In this document: piece by piece, positions 34,484-43,429 of the stretch | How positions within the stretch are numbered: the first letter of the stretch is position 1 | How the letters are laid out: the number at the start of each line of letters is the position of its first letter | Assembly (NCBI GenBank): GCA_038230415.1 | Contig: JBBRNH010000020.1 | Span: 6,865 to 70,864 of the forward strand | Direction of reading: 5' to 3' | Origin: JBBRNH01 sp038230415 | GTDB taxonomy: Bacteria; Bacteroidota; Bacteroidia; Cytophagales; Spirosomataceae | DNA: 64,000 bases | The notes under the pieces: generated by a model | Told to the model about the DNA's origin: nothing | The model's input: only the letters and a program-made list of their open reading frames with translations | Database searches by the model: none | Program-made: the position numbers and the translations under genes

Positions 34484-37400
34484 TTATAACCCCAGCCTGA
34501 CCTTGCCCCCCGTGGCAAACAAGAGTTTACCCCCCGATCCATAGCTGATTTTCAGCGCGTTACCGATTACGCCCCCACCCACACCAATAACGTGACGGAT
34601 CGTTACGGCATCGGTATTGGTTGGTACTCGGTTACACGACCAAACTGTGGGGTCGTTCCAGACACCGGCTTTGGTCGTGGTCATGGCCGGGCAGTACGTG
34701 CCAGACATGGTAAAATCATTACCCGCCACGTATCCCGCCCCGACCGCTGCCGCACAGACCATGCGGAGTTGCCATTCATAGCTGGTTCCTGCGTTCAGGT
34801 CCGTGATGGCGTAGGTAGTGACACCGGCTGTGGTGGTGGCACTGCTCCAGGCAGTGGTGCCAATGGCCCGCCAGCGAATTTCGGTCGGTGCGGTGGCCGG
34901 TGTCATGGTCCAGGTGGCCGTTACGGACGTTGCCGCCGGGGTGCCGATGCTGAGATTCGTAATCGTGGGCAAGGGACTGTCAAATTCATACGCACCCATG
35001 TCCACCGTGCCACCGGCATAAAAACGGGAGTTCCCGGCAATGTCGGTGGCAACGCCCGTTGCGGTTATGGCTGAGTTTAGCCCGGCGTTGATGGCGGGTG
35101 AACAGGCGGACAATTGTATACTGTTATAGCTGGCGAAGGGAGAATTAACGCCTGAAATGGTGAGATTGCCTGGCCCACTGACATACCCTGTGACCGAAGC
35201 CTCGAATAAACAGTAAGTGGCAAAAACGGAACCGGATTCAAAACTGAAAAATGTGTTGTCCCCGCCAGTATTATAGAACACACAGTTGGTCAGGGTGGTG
35301 CTGGTGATGCCCGAACTACTATTATTGTCATTAAACACGGCTGCTCCGCCCCCGCCGGTATAATTGCCCAGGAACGAGCAGTTGATAAAAACGGGTCTGC
35401 TGCTGCCCCCGGTAATCCGGTTGTTATACACCGCCCCGCCATACGCTCCGGCTGAATTGTTTTGAAACCCGCAATTGATTACCGTGGGGCTGCTGCTGCC
35501 CGACGTGCTGCCAACGTTGGCAATGGCTCCTCCGCTTCCGCCATAGTTATCCATAAACAGGCAGTTACGAATGGTGGGGCTGCATACCTGCCCGTTGTTG
35601 GCACGGTTGTAGATTCCCCCGCCAGAGGTATACCCGCTGGACCCACCATCGGCATTTCCGCCCGTAATGACAAAGCCATCCAGAATAGCTGTGCTAGTAA
35701 GGCCAGACGGGTTTTCGATTACGTGGTAGCTGTTGTCGCTCGTTAGCGCGGTTGAACTAATGTTGCCGCTCAACGTACTACTCAACGGAGTTCTGACATC
35801 GGGGCTGCCTCCCGTGCCGGCAAAGCCGCCGAGGATAGTTACCCCGTTTTTCATGGCAAAACTGATGCTGCGGGCTGTGGTGCTGGCGGTCGGCGTTCCG
35901 GTGGGTTTATACATTCCAACCGCTACCCAGATTGCTGTCAGGCTGTTGCCACAGGTCGGGTTCAGGGCCGATTGCAGGTCTGTAAACGCATCGGCCCAGC
36001 TTAGACCCGTATTGGCCCCGGTGGCTCCGGCCCGCACGTAAAGCCTGGTGGGAAAGGCACTGAACTCATACGCGCCCATGTCGATGCGTCCGTTCGCTAT
36101 CCGGGGGTTGCCCGCCAGGTCGGTTCCAGTGGTCAAATTGTAGAATGAGTCTCCGGCATCAATAGCCGGAGAACACGGTGCTAACTGGGTAGTGACCGTA
36201 CTGGCAAAGGGCGACATGATGGTGGTGATGTTGCCAGGCGTGTTGATGTTCACACCCGCTGCCGTCACTGCCGATGGCTCGAAGAGCGAGTAGCTGGCAA
36301 ACAGGCTGGCCGAACCCTGATTGAAAAAGGTGTTGCTGCCCCCATTGCCAAACAACACACAATTGATCAGGCTGGGGCTGCTGCTCCCCTTATTGTATAT
36401 GGCTCCGGCAAAAGAAGCGGTGTTGTTTTGGAACGAACAGCTAAAGAGTTGTGGATTGGCGGTGCCCGTTTCGCCATCATTGAGCATGGCCCCGCCGTAG
36501 GCAGCACTGTTGTTTTGAAAGACGCAATTGATAATATCGGGGCTACCATTGTTATAGATACCTCCTCCGCTAAGGGCCGAATTAGCGTGAAACAAACAGT
36601 TGCGTAAGACCGGGCTGGAATCCTGCCCATTGTACATCCCTCCGCCGTATTCGCTATCAGAAGCACCACCCGTAATCACAAAGCCATCCAGAATAGCGGT
36701 GCTGGTGAGTCCTGCCGGGTTTACGATGACATGGTAGCTGTTGTCGGTGGTGCTGTTGGGGTCGCCAATATTGCCGCTCAGGGTAGTACTCAGCGGTGTC
36801 CGGGCATCGGGGCTGGCTCCCGTACCCGCATAGCCGCCTGTAATGGTGACTCCATTTTTCATGGCAAAACTGATGGTACGGTCTGCGCCGGTTGTTGGCT
36901 TGTAGAGACCTGTTTTCACGAAAACCCAATCACCCGCTTGGCTGATGTCAATGGCCCCACGAAGATCGGCGGTGGCCGATGCCCAACTCGTTGCGCTGGC
37001 CGGGTTGGTGTTGGTGCCAGCCTGAGAGACATAGCGCGTTGTGACTACATTGAGTTGATAATCTTCGGTTTCGCCATCGTCGTAGTTGTTGCACGGACCA
37101 GCGGGTACGTTTAGATACGATGATGCAATTCGCAACGGCAACCCGCCCGGCGTGGTACCAACCGGGATGGTCAGGTTACCCGAAAAAGTCGTTGTCAGCG
37201 TAGCCGCCGGGGTCTGAAACAATTTTTCGCCCGCATCGCCGAAAGAGCCATTGCGGTTCAGGTCGGCCCAGATTGTGATACCAACCTGATTACCAAGCAG
37301 TGTTCCCGAAAACGAGTAGGCCTGGCCCGGCAGAACAGTAGGCAACGTATTATAATACGCACTGTATCCGACGGTGCCGCTGGCGCAGCCTGTGTTTTGG

Positions 37401-38698
37401 CTCAGAACAACATTGTTTATCGTGAACCCGTCGAAACCAACGGCACGGGTACAGCCATAAACAAACACCGGACGGCAGATTACCGCGCTGATATTGCCCG
37501 TGCTGTTGGAAGGCCTCACCCGGTAATACACCGCGCCATTGGCCGGGGCTTCATTGTCAGTAAACGTAGTGACGTTTGGGGCCACACCACCGATGGGCGT
37601 AAAGCCGCCGGTGGACGAGGTGGTTGAGCGTTCGATAAAATAACCCATTTCATTAGTAGCGTTATCCTGCCAGGTAATTACCATTGTATTTCCTGCTCGG
37701 GTAGCCACCACATCAGTCGGCGCATTGATATTGGTAGAAGGATAGTTGAGCGAGTAGGCCGTGTGGCCCTGCCGGGTAGCCAGGCCCGCATCAATGCGGT
37801 CGTACTGACCGGGGGTGAAGTGGTCCCGGCAGGCAGTGGAGTTATAATAGGACATCAGGTTTGTTACATCGGGAGAGAAGCTCGCTCCATTGGCATCCTG
37901 ACAGTTGCCCGTGTACGCATCGCAACCATTCTGATTGGTAACAGAAAAGCCCGGATAACTCCTGCCGGGGTCGGCTGGGGTGTCGCAAACGAGGTCACCG
38001 GCAATATCGCAGTTTTTTCCTGCCCCCCTCGTTACTAATTCGTCGGTTGCAGCATCAGTTCCGAACGTGTGAATCAGGTTAAAGTTATGTCCCAGTTCAT
38101 GCGGCATGGTGCCGCTGCCGAGGTAGTAAGTATCTAAGGTGCCTTTGAGAAACATCCGGGTCGAGTACAGCGCATTATCCGGGAAATAGGCGTACCCGTT
38201 GTTGGGCATCCCCTGAGTGAAATAGGCATTCATGGCATTGCTGGCATCGCGCGGGTTGGCTATCGCGTTTTCAGTGGCACTCAGGCCATCGAAGTTGGTA
38301 AACCAGGTGTCGTTGTCCACGTAATCAGGCGATGTACCAGCCAGATAAAACTGGATTCCCAAGCCATTCTGCAAATAACGGCGGTTGGTAAGGGCCATCA
38401 CGGTATTGAGTTGACTCATTGTGAAACCGCCCGTGCCGTTACTCCGCCGGAGAATGTGGGGCCGAATTGGCACGTAGGTAATCACCGTGGCCTTGCCCTG
38501 CGTGGCGCGTTTGGTTTTCAGGGCAAAGGCGGCTTCGGCTTCGAGAGCCTGCCGCTGGGCGGGGGCCAGTTCTTCGGTGCCGCACAGCAGGGGCTGGGTA
38601 GGTTTGGTGGTCTGGGCCAGAGCCGGGACAACAGCACCCAGCCACAACAGGAGCAGAAAACAGGCCGTAGCCATTGAGCGTGTAACGATTTTTTTCAT
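34484..38698 (-). CDS. Giant secreted M43-type metalloprotease with beta-helix repeats and a WSCNRVP-type C-terminal module
   Basis: 1404 residues from the ATG at 38698; the open frame goes back to 38905 over a promoter-like region. Signal peptide to about residue 29. HELGHNFNLIH at 200-210 is an extended zinc motif of M43 (pappalysin/cytophagalysin). Then come a fibronectin III-like domain (about 325-410), a GEVED-like domain (SYLNVPAGPCNNYDDGETED), two right-handed beta-helix units with 'choice-of-anchor' features (GGGMYNGQDSSPVLRNCLF; GGGIYNRANNGQVCSPTIRN), each closed by a NxRIxxGRIDMGAYEF-like strand, another FNIII-like domain, and a final 70-residue module around GVWNDPTVWSCNRVPTNTD. 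No standard T9SS type A or B tail is visible; the last module may replace it (inference). Confidence 0.87.
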   Translation of the reverse strand: MKKIVTRSMATACFLLLLWLGAVVPALAQTTKPTQPLLCGTEELAPAQRQALEAEAAFALKTKRATQGKATVITYVPIRPHILRRSNGTGGFTMSQLNTVMALTNRRYLQNGLGIQFYLAGTSPDYVDNDTWFTNFDGLSATENAIANPRDASNAMNAYFTQGMPNNGYAYFPDNALYSTRMFLKGTLDTYYLGSGTMPHELGHNFNLIHTFGTDAATDELVTRGAGKNCDIAGDLVCDTPADPGRSYPGFSVTNQNGCDAYTGNCQDANGASFSPDVTNLMSYYNSTACRDHFTPGQYDRIDAGLATRQGHTAYSLNYPSTNINAPTDVVATRAGNTMVITWQDNATNEMGYFIERSTTSSTGGFTPIGGVAPNVTTFTDNEAPANGAVYYRVRPSNSTGNISAVICRPVFVYGCTRAVGFDGFTINNVVLSQNTGCASGTVGYSAYYNTLPTVLPGQAYSFSGTLLGNQVGITIWADLNRNGSFGDAGEKLFQTPAATLTTTFSGNLTIPVGTTPGGLPLRIASSYLNVPAGPCNNYDDGETEDYQLNVVTTRYVSQAGTNTNPASATSWASATADLRGAIDISQAGDWVFVKTGLYKPTTGADRTISFAMKNGVTITGGYAGTGASPDARTPLSTTLSGNIGDPNSTTDNSYHVIVNPAGLTSTAILDGFVITGGASDSEYGGGMYNGQDSSPVLRNCLFHANSALSGGGIYNNGSPDIINCVFQNNSAAYGGAMLNDGETGTANPQLFSCSFQNNTASFAGAIYNKGSSSPSLINCVLFGNGGSNTFFNQGSASLFASYSLFEPSAVTAAGVNINTPGNITTIMSPFASTVTTQLAPCSPAIDAGDSFYNLTTGTDLAGNPRIANGRIDMGAYEFSAFPTRLYVRAGATGANTGLSWADAFTDLQSALNPTCGNSLTAIWVAVGMYKPTGTPTASTTARSISFAMKNGVTILGGFAGTGGSPDVRTPLSSTLSGNISSTALTSDNSYHVIENPSGLTSTAILDGFVITGGNADGGSSGYTSGGGIYNRANNGQVCSPTIRNCLFMDNYGGSGGAIANVGSTSGSSSPTVINCGFQNNSAGAYGGAVYNNRITGGSSRPVFINCSFLGNYTGGGGAAVFNDNNSSSGITSTTLTNCVFYNTGGDNTFFSFESGSVFATYCLFEASVTGYVSGPGNLTISGVNSPFASYNSIQLSACSPAINAGLNSAITATGVATDIAGNSRFYAGGTVDMGAYEFDSPLPTITNLSIGTPAATSVTATWTMTPATAPTEIRWRAIGTTAWSSATTTAGVTTYAITDLNAGTSYEWQLRMVCAAAVGAGYVAGNDFTMSGTYCPAMTTTKAGVWNDPTVWSCNRVPTNTDAVTIRHVIGVGGGVIGNALKISYGSGGKLLFATGGKVRLGL
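35671..36900. repeat. Imperfect 1008-bp-offset duplication of the beta-helix unit
   Basis: The base sequence from about 35671 to 35880 matches that from about 36679 to 36880 with many identical stretches (for example CAAAGCCATCCAGAATAGC). The offset is 1008 bases, 336 codons, so the whole beta-helix unit was duplicated in frame. Confidence 0.75.
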
Positions 38699-38753
38699 GG
38701 TAAGCCGAGGATTGATTTGACAGGCAGCATTGGAACGATAGCGGTTGAAACAG

Positions 38754-38783
38754 TATAGATAGCCGCTGTTTTGCCGGGTCAAA
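38754..38783 (-). promoter_or_regulatory. Candidate promoter of the M43-type protease gene
   Basis: On the minus strand TTTG (38783-38780) is followed after 18 bases by TATCTATA (38761-38754), a partial -7 match. It gives a leader of about 50 bases to the ATG at 38698 and places the tandem repeat 38810-38849 at about -62 to -101. Confidence 0.35.
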
Positions 38784-38809
38784 GGTTGGGTTTGGCCCGC
38801 CGTTGAGCA

Positions 38810-38849
38810 TTCAGATTGGGGACATTCTCGTTCAGATTGGGGACATTCT
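38810..38849. repeat. Two 19-bp direct repeats with 21-bp period upstream of the protease promoter
   Basis: TTCAGATTGGGGACATTCT occurs at 38810-38828 and again, identical, at 38831-38849. A 21-base period is two turns of the DNA helix, the layout of paired operator half-sites. It lies just upstream of the candidate protease promoter. Confidence 0.8.
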
Positions 38850-38862
38850 GGCCCTAAAATCA

Positions 38863-38889
38863 AAAAAACGCCCGATTTGAGCGTTTTTT
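38863..38889. terminator. Terminator after the hybrid sensor gene
   Basis: Nine-base arms AAAAAACGC (38863-38871) and GCGTTTTTT (38881-38889) with a 9-base loop, about 90 bases past the hybrid sensor stop on the minus strand, followed by a T-run in that direction. Confidence 0.65.
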
Positions 38890-38976
38890 GTGACTTGAGC
38901 ATCAACGGAATGAACTGCGGCTGCCGACGCTGCTCCGTTATGTCCTGCGCCGGTGCAGTTTCAGAGTTCTGGTAAC

Positions 38977-41900
38977 TCAGCCAATTTTTACCCGGCTTCC
39001 CGCAAACTCGGTGGGCGTTTTCTGGTAGAAGTCTTTGAATACAATGCTGAAGTGCGACGGCGTGTTGAACCCTACCAGATCAGCGGTTTCGGCCACGTTA
39101 TGGCCCGCCCGCAGCAACTCAGCCGCACGTCGCAGCCGGTATTGCCGGATCAAATCGGCGGGTGGCAACTGAATCAGGCTCTGTACTTTTCGGTACAGCG
39201 TTTTGCGGCTCATGGCGAGTTGGTCGGCTAACCAGTCCACGCTGATTGTGGGATCATCGAGATGCTGATCTAAGGTTTCATAAATCCGCCGGAGAAATGG
39301 GTCAGGCGAAGCGTCGCCCGGAAAATCCATTGCAACGCCGACTTCGCCCGGCAACGCTTCGGGTATAGGCAGAGCAGCGGGCAGGGCGAACTGCTGCCGG
39401 TAATGCTCGCCCAATTTCTGCTGCCGGGTTGTCAGGTTGTGCAGCCGCAGGTGTAGTTCGGCTACGCTGAACGGCTTGGTCAGGTAATCGTCGGCCCCGC
39501 GCTGCAAGCCTTCCATCCGGCTCGGTTGGGCGGTTTTGGCCGTTAGCATCACCACCGCAATGTGATCGGTATCGGGGTTTTCTTTGATGAGCCGGGTCAG
39601 TTGGTAGCCATCCATACGGGGCATCATCACGTCGGTCAGCACAATATCGGGCAGTTCGGCCCGGGCAATGGCCCAGCCCGCAACCCCGTCAGCGGCCTGA
39701 AAAACAGTGTATGCCGCCGACAGCTCACCCACCAGAAACGCCCGCAGTTCGTGGTTGTCTTCCACAATCAAAATCCGGGAAACAGACTGATTATCAACTG
39801 AATGTTCGTTAAGAGCAGCCGGAACCGACGAAACGAATGGCGATGCGTCGCCCGGAGAAAAAACAATCGGCAACGCGTCGCCCGGTTCCGGCACCCGCCA
39901 GTTAATTTTCGGGGTATCAACCGTTGCCGACACGGGCAGCACCGGCAGCATCAGCCGACAGGTTGTTCCCACGCCCAATGCACTCTCCACCGCAATGGTG
40001 CCGCCCAGCAACCCAACCAATTCGTTGACCAACGCCAGCCCAATGCCGGTGCCTTCATATGCGCGGGTATTCGATGCGTCGGCTTGATAAAAGCGGTCGA
40101 AAATATGGGGCAGGTGTTCCGGAGCAATCCCGATACCCGAATCAGCCAGTTCGATATGCACACCCGTTACCTCGCCAGCCGCCAGCACGGGCATAATAGT
40201 GAGCGTTACATGACCGCCCGATGTGGTGAATTTCAGGGCGTTCGCCAATAGATTCGACAGAATTTTTTCCCACTTATCGGCATCGAATAGGTGTTCCTGC
40301 TGTGGCAAATCAGCCACGACGCACGTCAGCGTTACGCCGTTCTGCGTTGCCGACCGCTGGAAAACAGCCATCGTTTGCCGGATAAAGTCGGCCACGTTGC
40401 CCTGCACGGGCGAAACGGCCATGTAGTGGCTTTCTAATTTCGAGAGGTCGAGCAACTGATTGATGAGCCGCAGGAGCTGGCCGGCGTTGCGCTGCACGGT
40501 TGTCAGCATCGGGCGGTCGAACCGGCTATCCTGCAATAGTTTCTCCACCGGCGAGATAATCAGCGACAACGGTGTGCGGAACTCGTGGGTGAGGTTGGTT
40601 ACGAAGCGCGACTTTACCTGATCGAGTTCCTGTAGTTGGTTGGCCTGTTGACGGAGTTTTTGCGTCCGTTCGGCCACCTGCTGTTCTAACGCTTCGTTTT
40701 GCCGGGCCAGGATTTGCTGCTGTTCCTGCTGTTGGGCCAGATTCCGGGCCGAAAGGGTTTCTACATCCTGAAGCCGGGCCACGAGTTGCCGGTTTATCCA
40801 GCCGTGTTCTAAGGCGAGCCGAAGCGACAGCGTGAGCGGGATACACAGAAAAGCCATCATAAAGAGCGAATGATACAGCCATTCGTTACCCCCAAATGAG
40901 ACGTTCAGGGCCGACATCAGCGAGAACCCGACCAACACGCCTAAGTTGCAGAAAACCCCAACCGCAACGATGCGGGAACCTAAGAGTTTGCGCCGGGTAG
41001 CCACTACCGACAGCCGGAGGAGTTCGAGTTGAAGGTAATACGAAAAAACAACGTAAGCCCACTGATAATCAGCCGGAAACGGAATAAACCGATGCCCGAC
41101 ACTGCCGATAGCCAGCCAGAAAAACCACCCCTTGCGAAAATTGAACAGACTGTAAAACGTCAGAATCGCAATGCACGGAACCCCGGCATCAATCATCGAG
41201 ATATAGTGCAACACCATTCGCAGGTCCATCGAATGGGCAGCACTGTTCATGGTCTTGGCTAAAAATGCCAGGCTCAGAATCAGGTACATAGCCGCAGCAT
41301 AACCGTTGGCGCGTTGGGTACGGTACGCAAAAAACAGGCTCAGGTGCAGGATAAAGAGGATTAATGAGATGCCGATTTTGACCGTATCCAAATAGGCTGC
41401 CTGCAACGAGATCGGCAAGACAGCCGGTAGTGCCGTTGCCGAAAACAGCCTGAACTGAACGGCAGCAGCATCCCAGCGGAGGTAGGTTCTGTTATAATCT
41501 AAACCCGGTTCACAGGCAAACCGCACCGCCAATATGTGTTCGGAAGCGGGCCGGAGGGGCAAACTGAAAGCAGCATTGGGATTATAGGCCCGCACATAAT
41601 CAGGATTGGTACTGACCGTGCCGAAGCGATACAACAACTGCCCGTCTAAGTACACCTCCGAGGCCACCGACTGAAACGCATACAGCATCGTTGGCGGCAG
41701 CCGGTCTCCGGTTGTTATGTGCAGCCGCAGCCAGCCGATACCGGCCCGTTGCAGTTGCGGCAAATCCCGGATATCTTTCGTTGGGTCAATGCTATCCCAC
41801 TGACGGTCATCGAGTTGCGGATTATCTCCGTTGGGGTCGTTGCCGGGCCGGAACCGCCAGTCTGTCAGCAGCAATCCATCGCCGGGTAGCTCCGTGAGCG

Positions 41901-42024
41901 AAACTACAGCCGATGGAATCTGAGCAGATGCCATCGGAAGAAACAGAATCAGGATCAGGCCATAAAGCAAGCGGGTAAATGCCCGGCATAGATTGGTACA
42001 GATGCGTTGCGGTAGGGTAAGCAC
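38977..42024 (-). CDS. Hybrid two-component regulator: 7TMR-DISM sensor, histidine kinase, receiver and AraC DNA-binding domain
   Basis: About 1015 residues from a GTG at 42024; no ATG precedes the signal-like segment, so the start is uncertain (the frame is open to 42108). Order: signal segment ending FLPMASAQ; periplasmic DISM-type domain (about 40-180); seven membrane segments (about 200-400); coiled coil rich in Gln (about 415-465); dimerisation helix with the phosphorylated His in NLTHEFRTPLSL (near 478); ATPase (ILSNLLANALKFT; DSGIGIAPEHL; GTGIGLALVNELV); receiver with phospho-acceptor Asp in DIVLTDVMMPRMDGYQ; AraC HTH at the end (SRKTLYRKVQSL; VGFNTPSHFSIVFKDFYQ). A single-polypeptide signal pathway; target genes are unknown. 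DUF389 is upstream; the M43 protease is downstream behind a terminator. Confidence 0.9.
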   Translation of the reverse strand: MLTLPQRICTNLCRAFTRLLYGLILILFLPMASAQIPSAVVSLTELPGDGLLLTDWRFRPGNDPNGDNPQLDDRQWDSIDPTKDIRDLPQLQRAGIGWLRLHITTGDRLPPTMLYAFQSVASEVYLDGQLLYRFGTVSTNPDYVRAYNPNAAFSLPLRPASEHILAVRFACEPGLDYNRTYLRWDAAAVQFRLFSATALPAVLPISLQAAYLDTVKIGISLILFILHLSLFFAYRTQRANGYAAAMYLILSLAFLAKTMNSAAHSMDLRMVLHYISMIDAGVPCIAILTFYSLFNFRKGWFFWLAIGSVGHRFIPFPADYQWAYVVFSYYLQLELLRLSVVATRRKLLGSRIVAVGVFCNLGVLVGFSLMSALNVSFGGNEWLYHSLFMMAFLCIPLTLSLRLALEHGWINRQLVARLQDVETLSARNLAQQQEQQQILARQNEALEQQVAERTQKLRQQANQLQELDQVKSRFVTNLTHEFRTPLSLIISPVEKLLQDSRFDRPMLTTVQRNAGQLLRLINQLLDLSKLESHYMAVSPVQGNVADFIRQTMAVFQRSATQNGVTLTCVVADLPQQEHLFDADKWEKILSNLLANALKFTTSGGHVTLTIMPVLAAGEVTGVHIELADSGIGIAPEHLPHIFDRFYQADASNTRAYEGTGIGLALVNELVGLLGGTIAVESALGVGTTCRLMLPVLPVSATVDTPKINWRVPEPGDALPIVFSPGDASPFVSSVPAALNEHSVDNQSVSRILIVEDNHELRAFLVGELSAAYTVFQAADGVAGWAIARAELPDIVLTDVMMPRMDGYQLTRLIKENPDTDHIAVVMLTAKTAQPSRMEGLQRGADDYLTKPFSVAELHLRLHNLTTRQQKLGEHYRQQFALPAALPIPEALPGEVGVAMDFPGDASPDPFLRRIYETLDQHLDDPTISVDWLADQLAMSRKTLYRKVQSLIQLPPADLIRQYRLRRAAELLRAGHNVAETADLVGFNTPSHFSIVFKDFYQKTPTEFAGSRVKIG

Positions 42025-42052
42025 GGCTAAAACTACCGATAAAAACCCAAGT

Positions 42053-42979
42053 TCATTCAACGGGCTGACGCTGGTGGAAAAACCGTTGCTTGATCCAGAA
42101 CACAACACTGCAACCGGCCAGAATCAAGCCAATGTCAACGCCAAAGCGCAGCAAACCGACCCCGGCCAGATCGAACCGCCCGCAGGCCAGCCCAACACCG
42201 ACCACCGCAGCGGCATGAATCAGCACCATCGCAATTAACGCCCCGGCGATAACGCTCTTGCGAAACGAGGAGATAATCAGCCCGCCGGCCAACGCCCCGG
42301 ACATGGACAGCAGCCAGTCGCCGAGGCCCGAATGAGCCATATGTTTCACTTCTTCGCTGTCCACAAAATCGTTGGTGCTGGTATTGCCCGTTGCCTGCAT
42401 GAGCCAGAACGTCAGGGCCGAGGTCGCAATCAGCACGGCATACCCCACCAGCGACGACAGCGCGTCTTTGCCAAACAATTCCCACCGGCGCAGCACCAAA
42501 CCGAGCGACATACCGGCAATCGGCTCAAAACCCGGCGCGATAATGGCAGCCGCCACAAAAGGCATCGTTTGCGCCGTTGATTCGGCCAGGATACCGACCG
42601 TTGCCATGATGCCGCCTAACCCCATCAGCGAGATAAAGTTGATCGACAGCCGCCCCTGATGGCGCATCGTGGTCTCGATTTCTTCCCAGATGGCTTCGTC
42701 AATGTCATCTTCGAGTTTCTCGGCCTGATCGGGTTCAATCATGGCCTCGGTTATGGCGGTGGTAACGAGGTACGGCGACTCCCCGCAGTGGGTTGACACG
42801 ATGGACAACACCTCGTCGGCTCCCCGGTTCAGGAGTTGCACCATGAGCAGGTCACCGGCTGGTTTTTTGGAACTGCCAACGCTGGCCGACAGCCCGATTA
42901 CGTCTTTCCGTTTCAGGAGGTCTGAAACAATGGCCTGCGTTTTGTCGGCAGGAATCTGAATGTGAAATGTCCGGTGCAT
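42053..42979 (-). CDS. DUF389 family membrane protein
   Basis: 308 residues. An N-terminal soluble ferredoxin-like part (about 1-105: HIQIPADKTQAIVSDLLKRK; DVIGLSASVGSSKKP) is followed by six or so membrane segments. The DUF389 core is RHQGRLSINFISLMGLGGIM, FVAAAIIAPGFEPIAGMSLG and LSMSGALAGGLIISSFRKS. The family is uncharacterised; transport across the inner membrane is only a guess. The hybrid sensor gene begins about 29 bases after its stop, or overlaps it if the longer frame is used, so the two are likely co-transcribed and the sensor may respond to something this protein handles. A possible -7 element (TAACTTTT, minus strand) lies near 43020-43027. Confidence 0.85.
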   Translation of the reverse strand: MHRTFHIQIPADKTQAIVSDLLKRKDVIGLSASVGSSKKPAGDLLMVQLLNRGADEVLSIVSTHCGESPYLVTTAITEAMIEPDQAEKLEDDIDEAIWEEIETTMRHQGRLSINFISLMGLGGIMATVGILAESTAQTMPFVAAAIIAPGFEPIAGMSLGLVLRRWELFGKDALSSLVGYAVLIATSALTFWLMQATGNTSTNDFVDSEEVKHMAHSGLGDWLLSMSGALAGGLIISSFRKSVIAGALIAMVLIHAAAVVGVGLACGRFDLAGVGLLRFGVDIGLILAGCSVVFWIKQRFFHQRQPVE

Positions 42980-43066
42980 AACTGGTTTGTTCTAAACAAG
43001 CCAACTCATTGGCAGGGGAAAAAGTTAGAACATCGGTCTGTGTTGCCTGTGCAAAGTCTGTACTGC

Positions 43067-43189
43067 TCAGTTGAAAATCAGTAGGTGATAGCTATCCACA
43101 AAAAAGCCGAGGGCGCAGGCAATAACGGGCAACGTGAAGAGAACGCGGTTGGGGTTAGGGGCGGTGATTGGGTTAGTGGTGGTTTGCAT
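43067..43189 (-). pseudogene. Orphan N-terminal fragment resembling an MFS transporter (40 codons)
   Basis: The frame encodes MQTTTNPITAPNPN, then RVLFTLPVIACALGFFVDSY and HLLIFN before a stop. The first membrane segment matches that of the intact MFS transporter at 45252-46520 (LLGLPVIVAALGYFVDIYDLLLFS). No continuation of an MFS protein is found in any frame downstream. It is either a truncated transporter gene or, less likely, a functional single-span small protein. Confidence 0.5.
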
Positions 43190-43371
43190 TGAGGTCAGGA
43201 GAGTGATGACACTATTTTTTGGGGAAACAGCCTTTTTTTGCGTAACAAAACCCGGTCAACCACCCGCTTCAAGGTGACTTATCGGTTTACTCACTCACTA
43301 TTTTTACCACTCACGCGATAGATACTACCACTGGCTGGCTTCAGTGTAATAATGATTGGTAATTCATCAAT

Positions 43372-43404
43372 TTTGAAGCGTCATCCGGTCGGGTGGTACT
43401 TTTT
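43372..43404 (+). promoter_or_regulatory. Promoter of the repeat-rich surface protein
   Basis: TTTG (43372-43375) and TACTTTTT (43397-43404) are 21 bases apart, near the Bacteroidota consensus. Transcription would start about 20 bases before the ATG at 43430, which supports that start over the upstream frame opening at 43352. Confidence 0.45.
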
Positions 43405-43429
43405 TATTCGCCTAAAACAGACAACGGCC

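Larger units (their letters stand above)
42980..43429. other. Divergent intergenic region with a transporter fragment
   Basis: About 450 bases between the DUF389 gene and the repeat-rich surface protein gene. It contains a 40-codon MFS-like fragment (43067-43189) and the promoter of the surface protein (43372-43404). The rest shows nothing recognisable. Confidence 0.55.
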
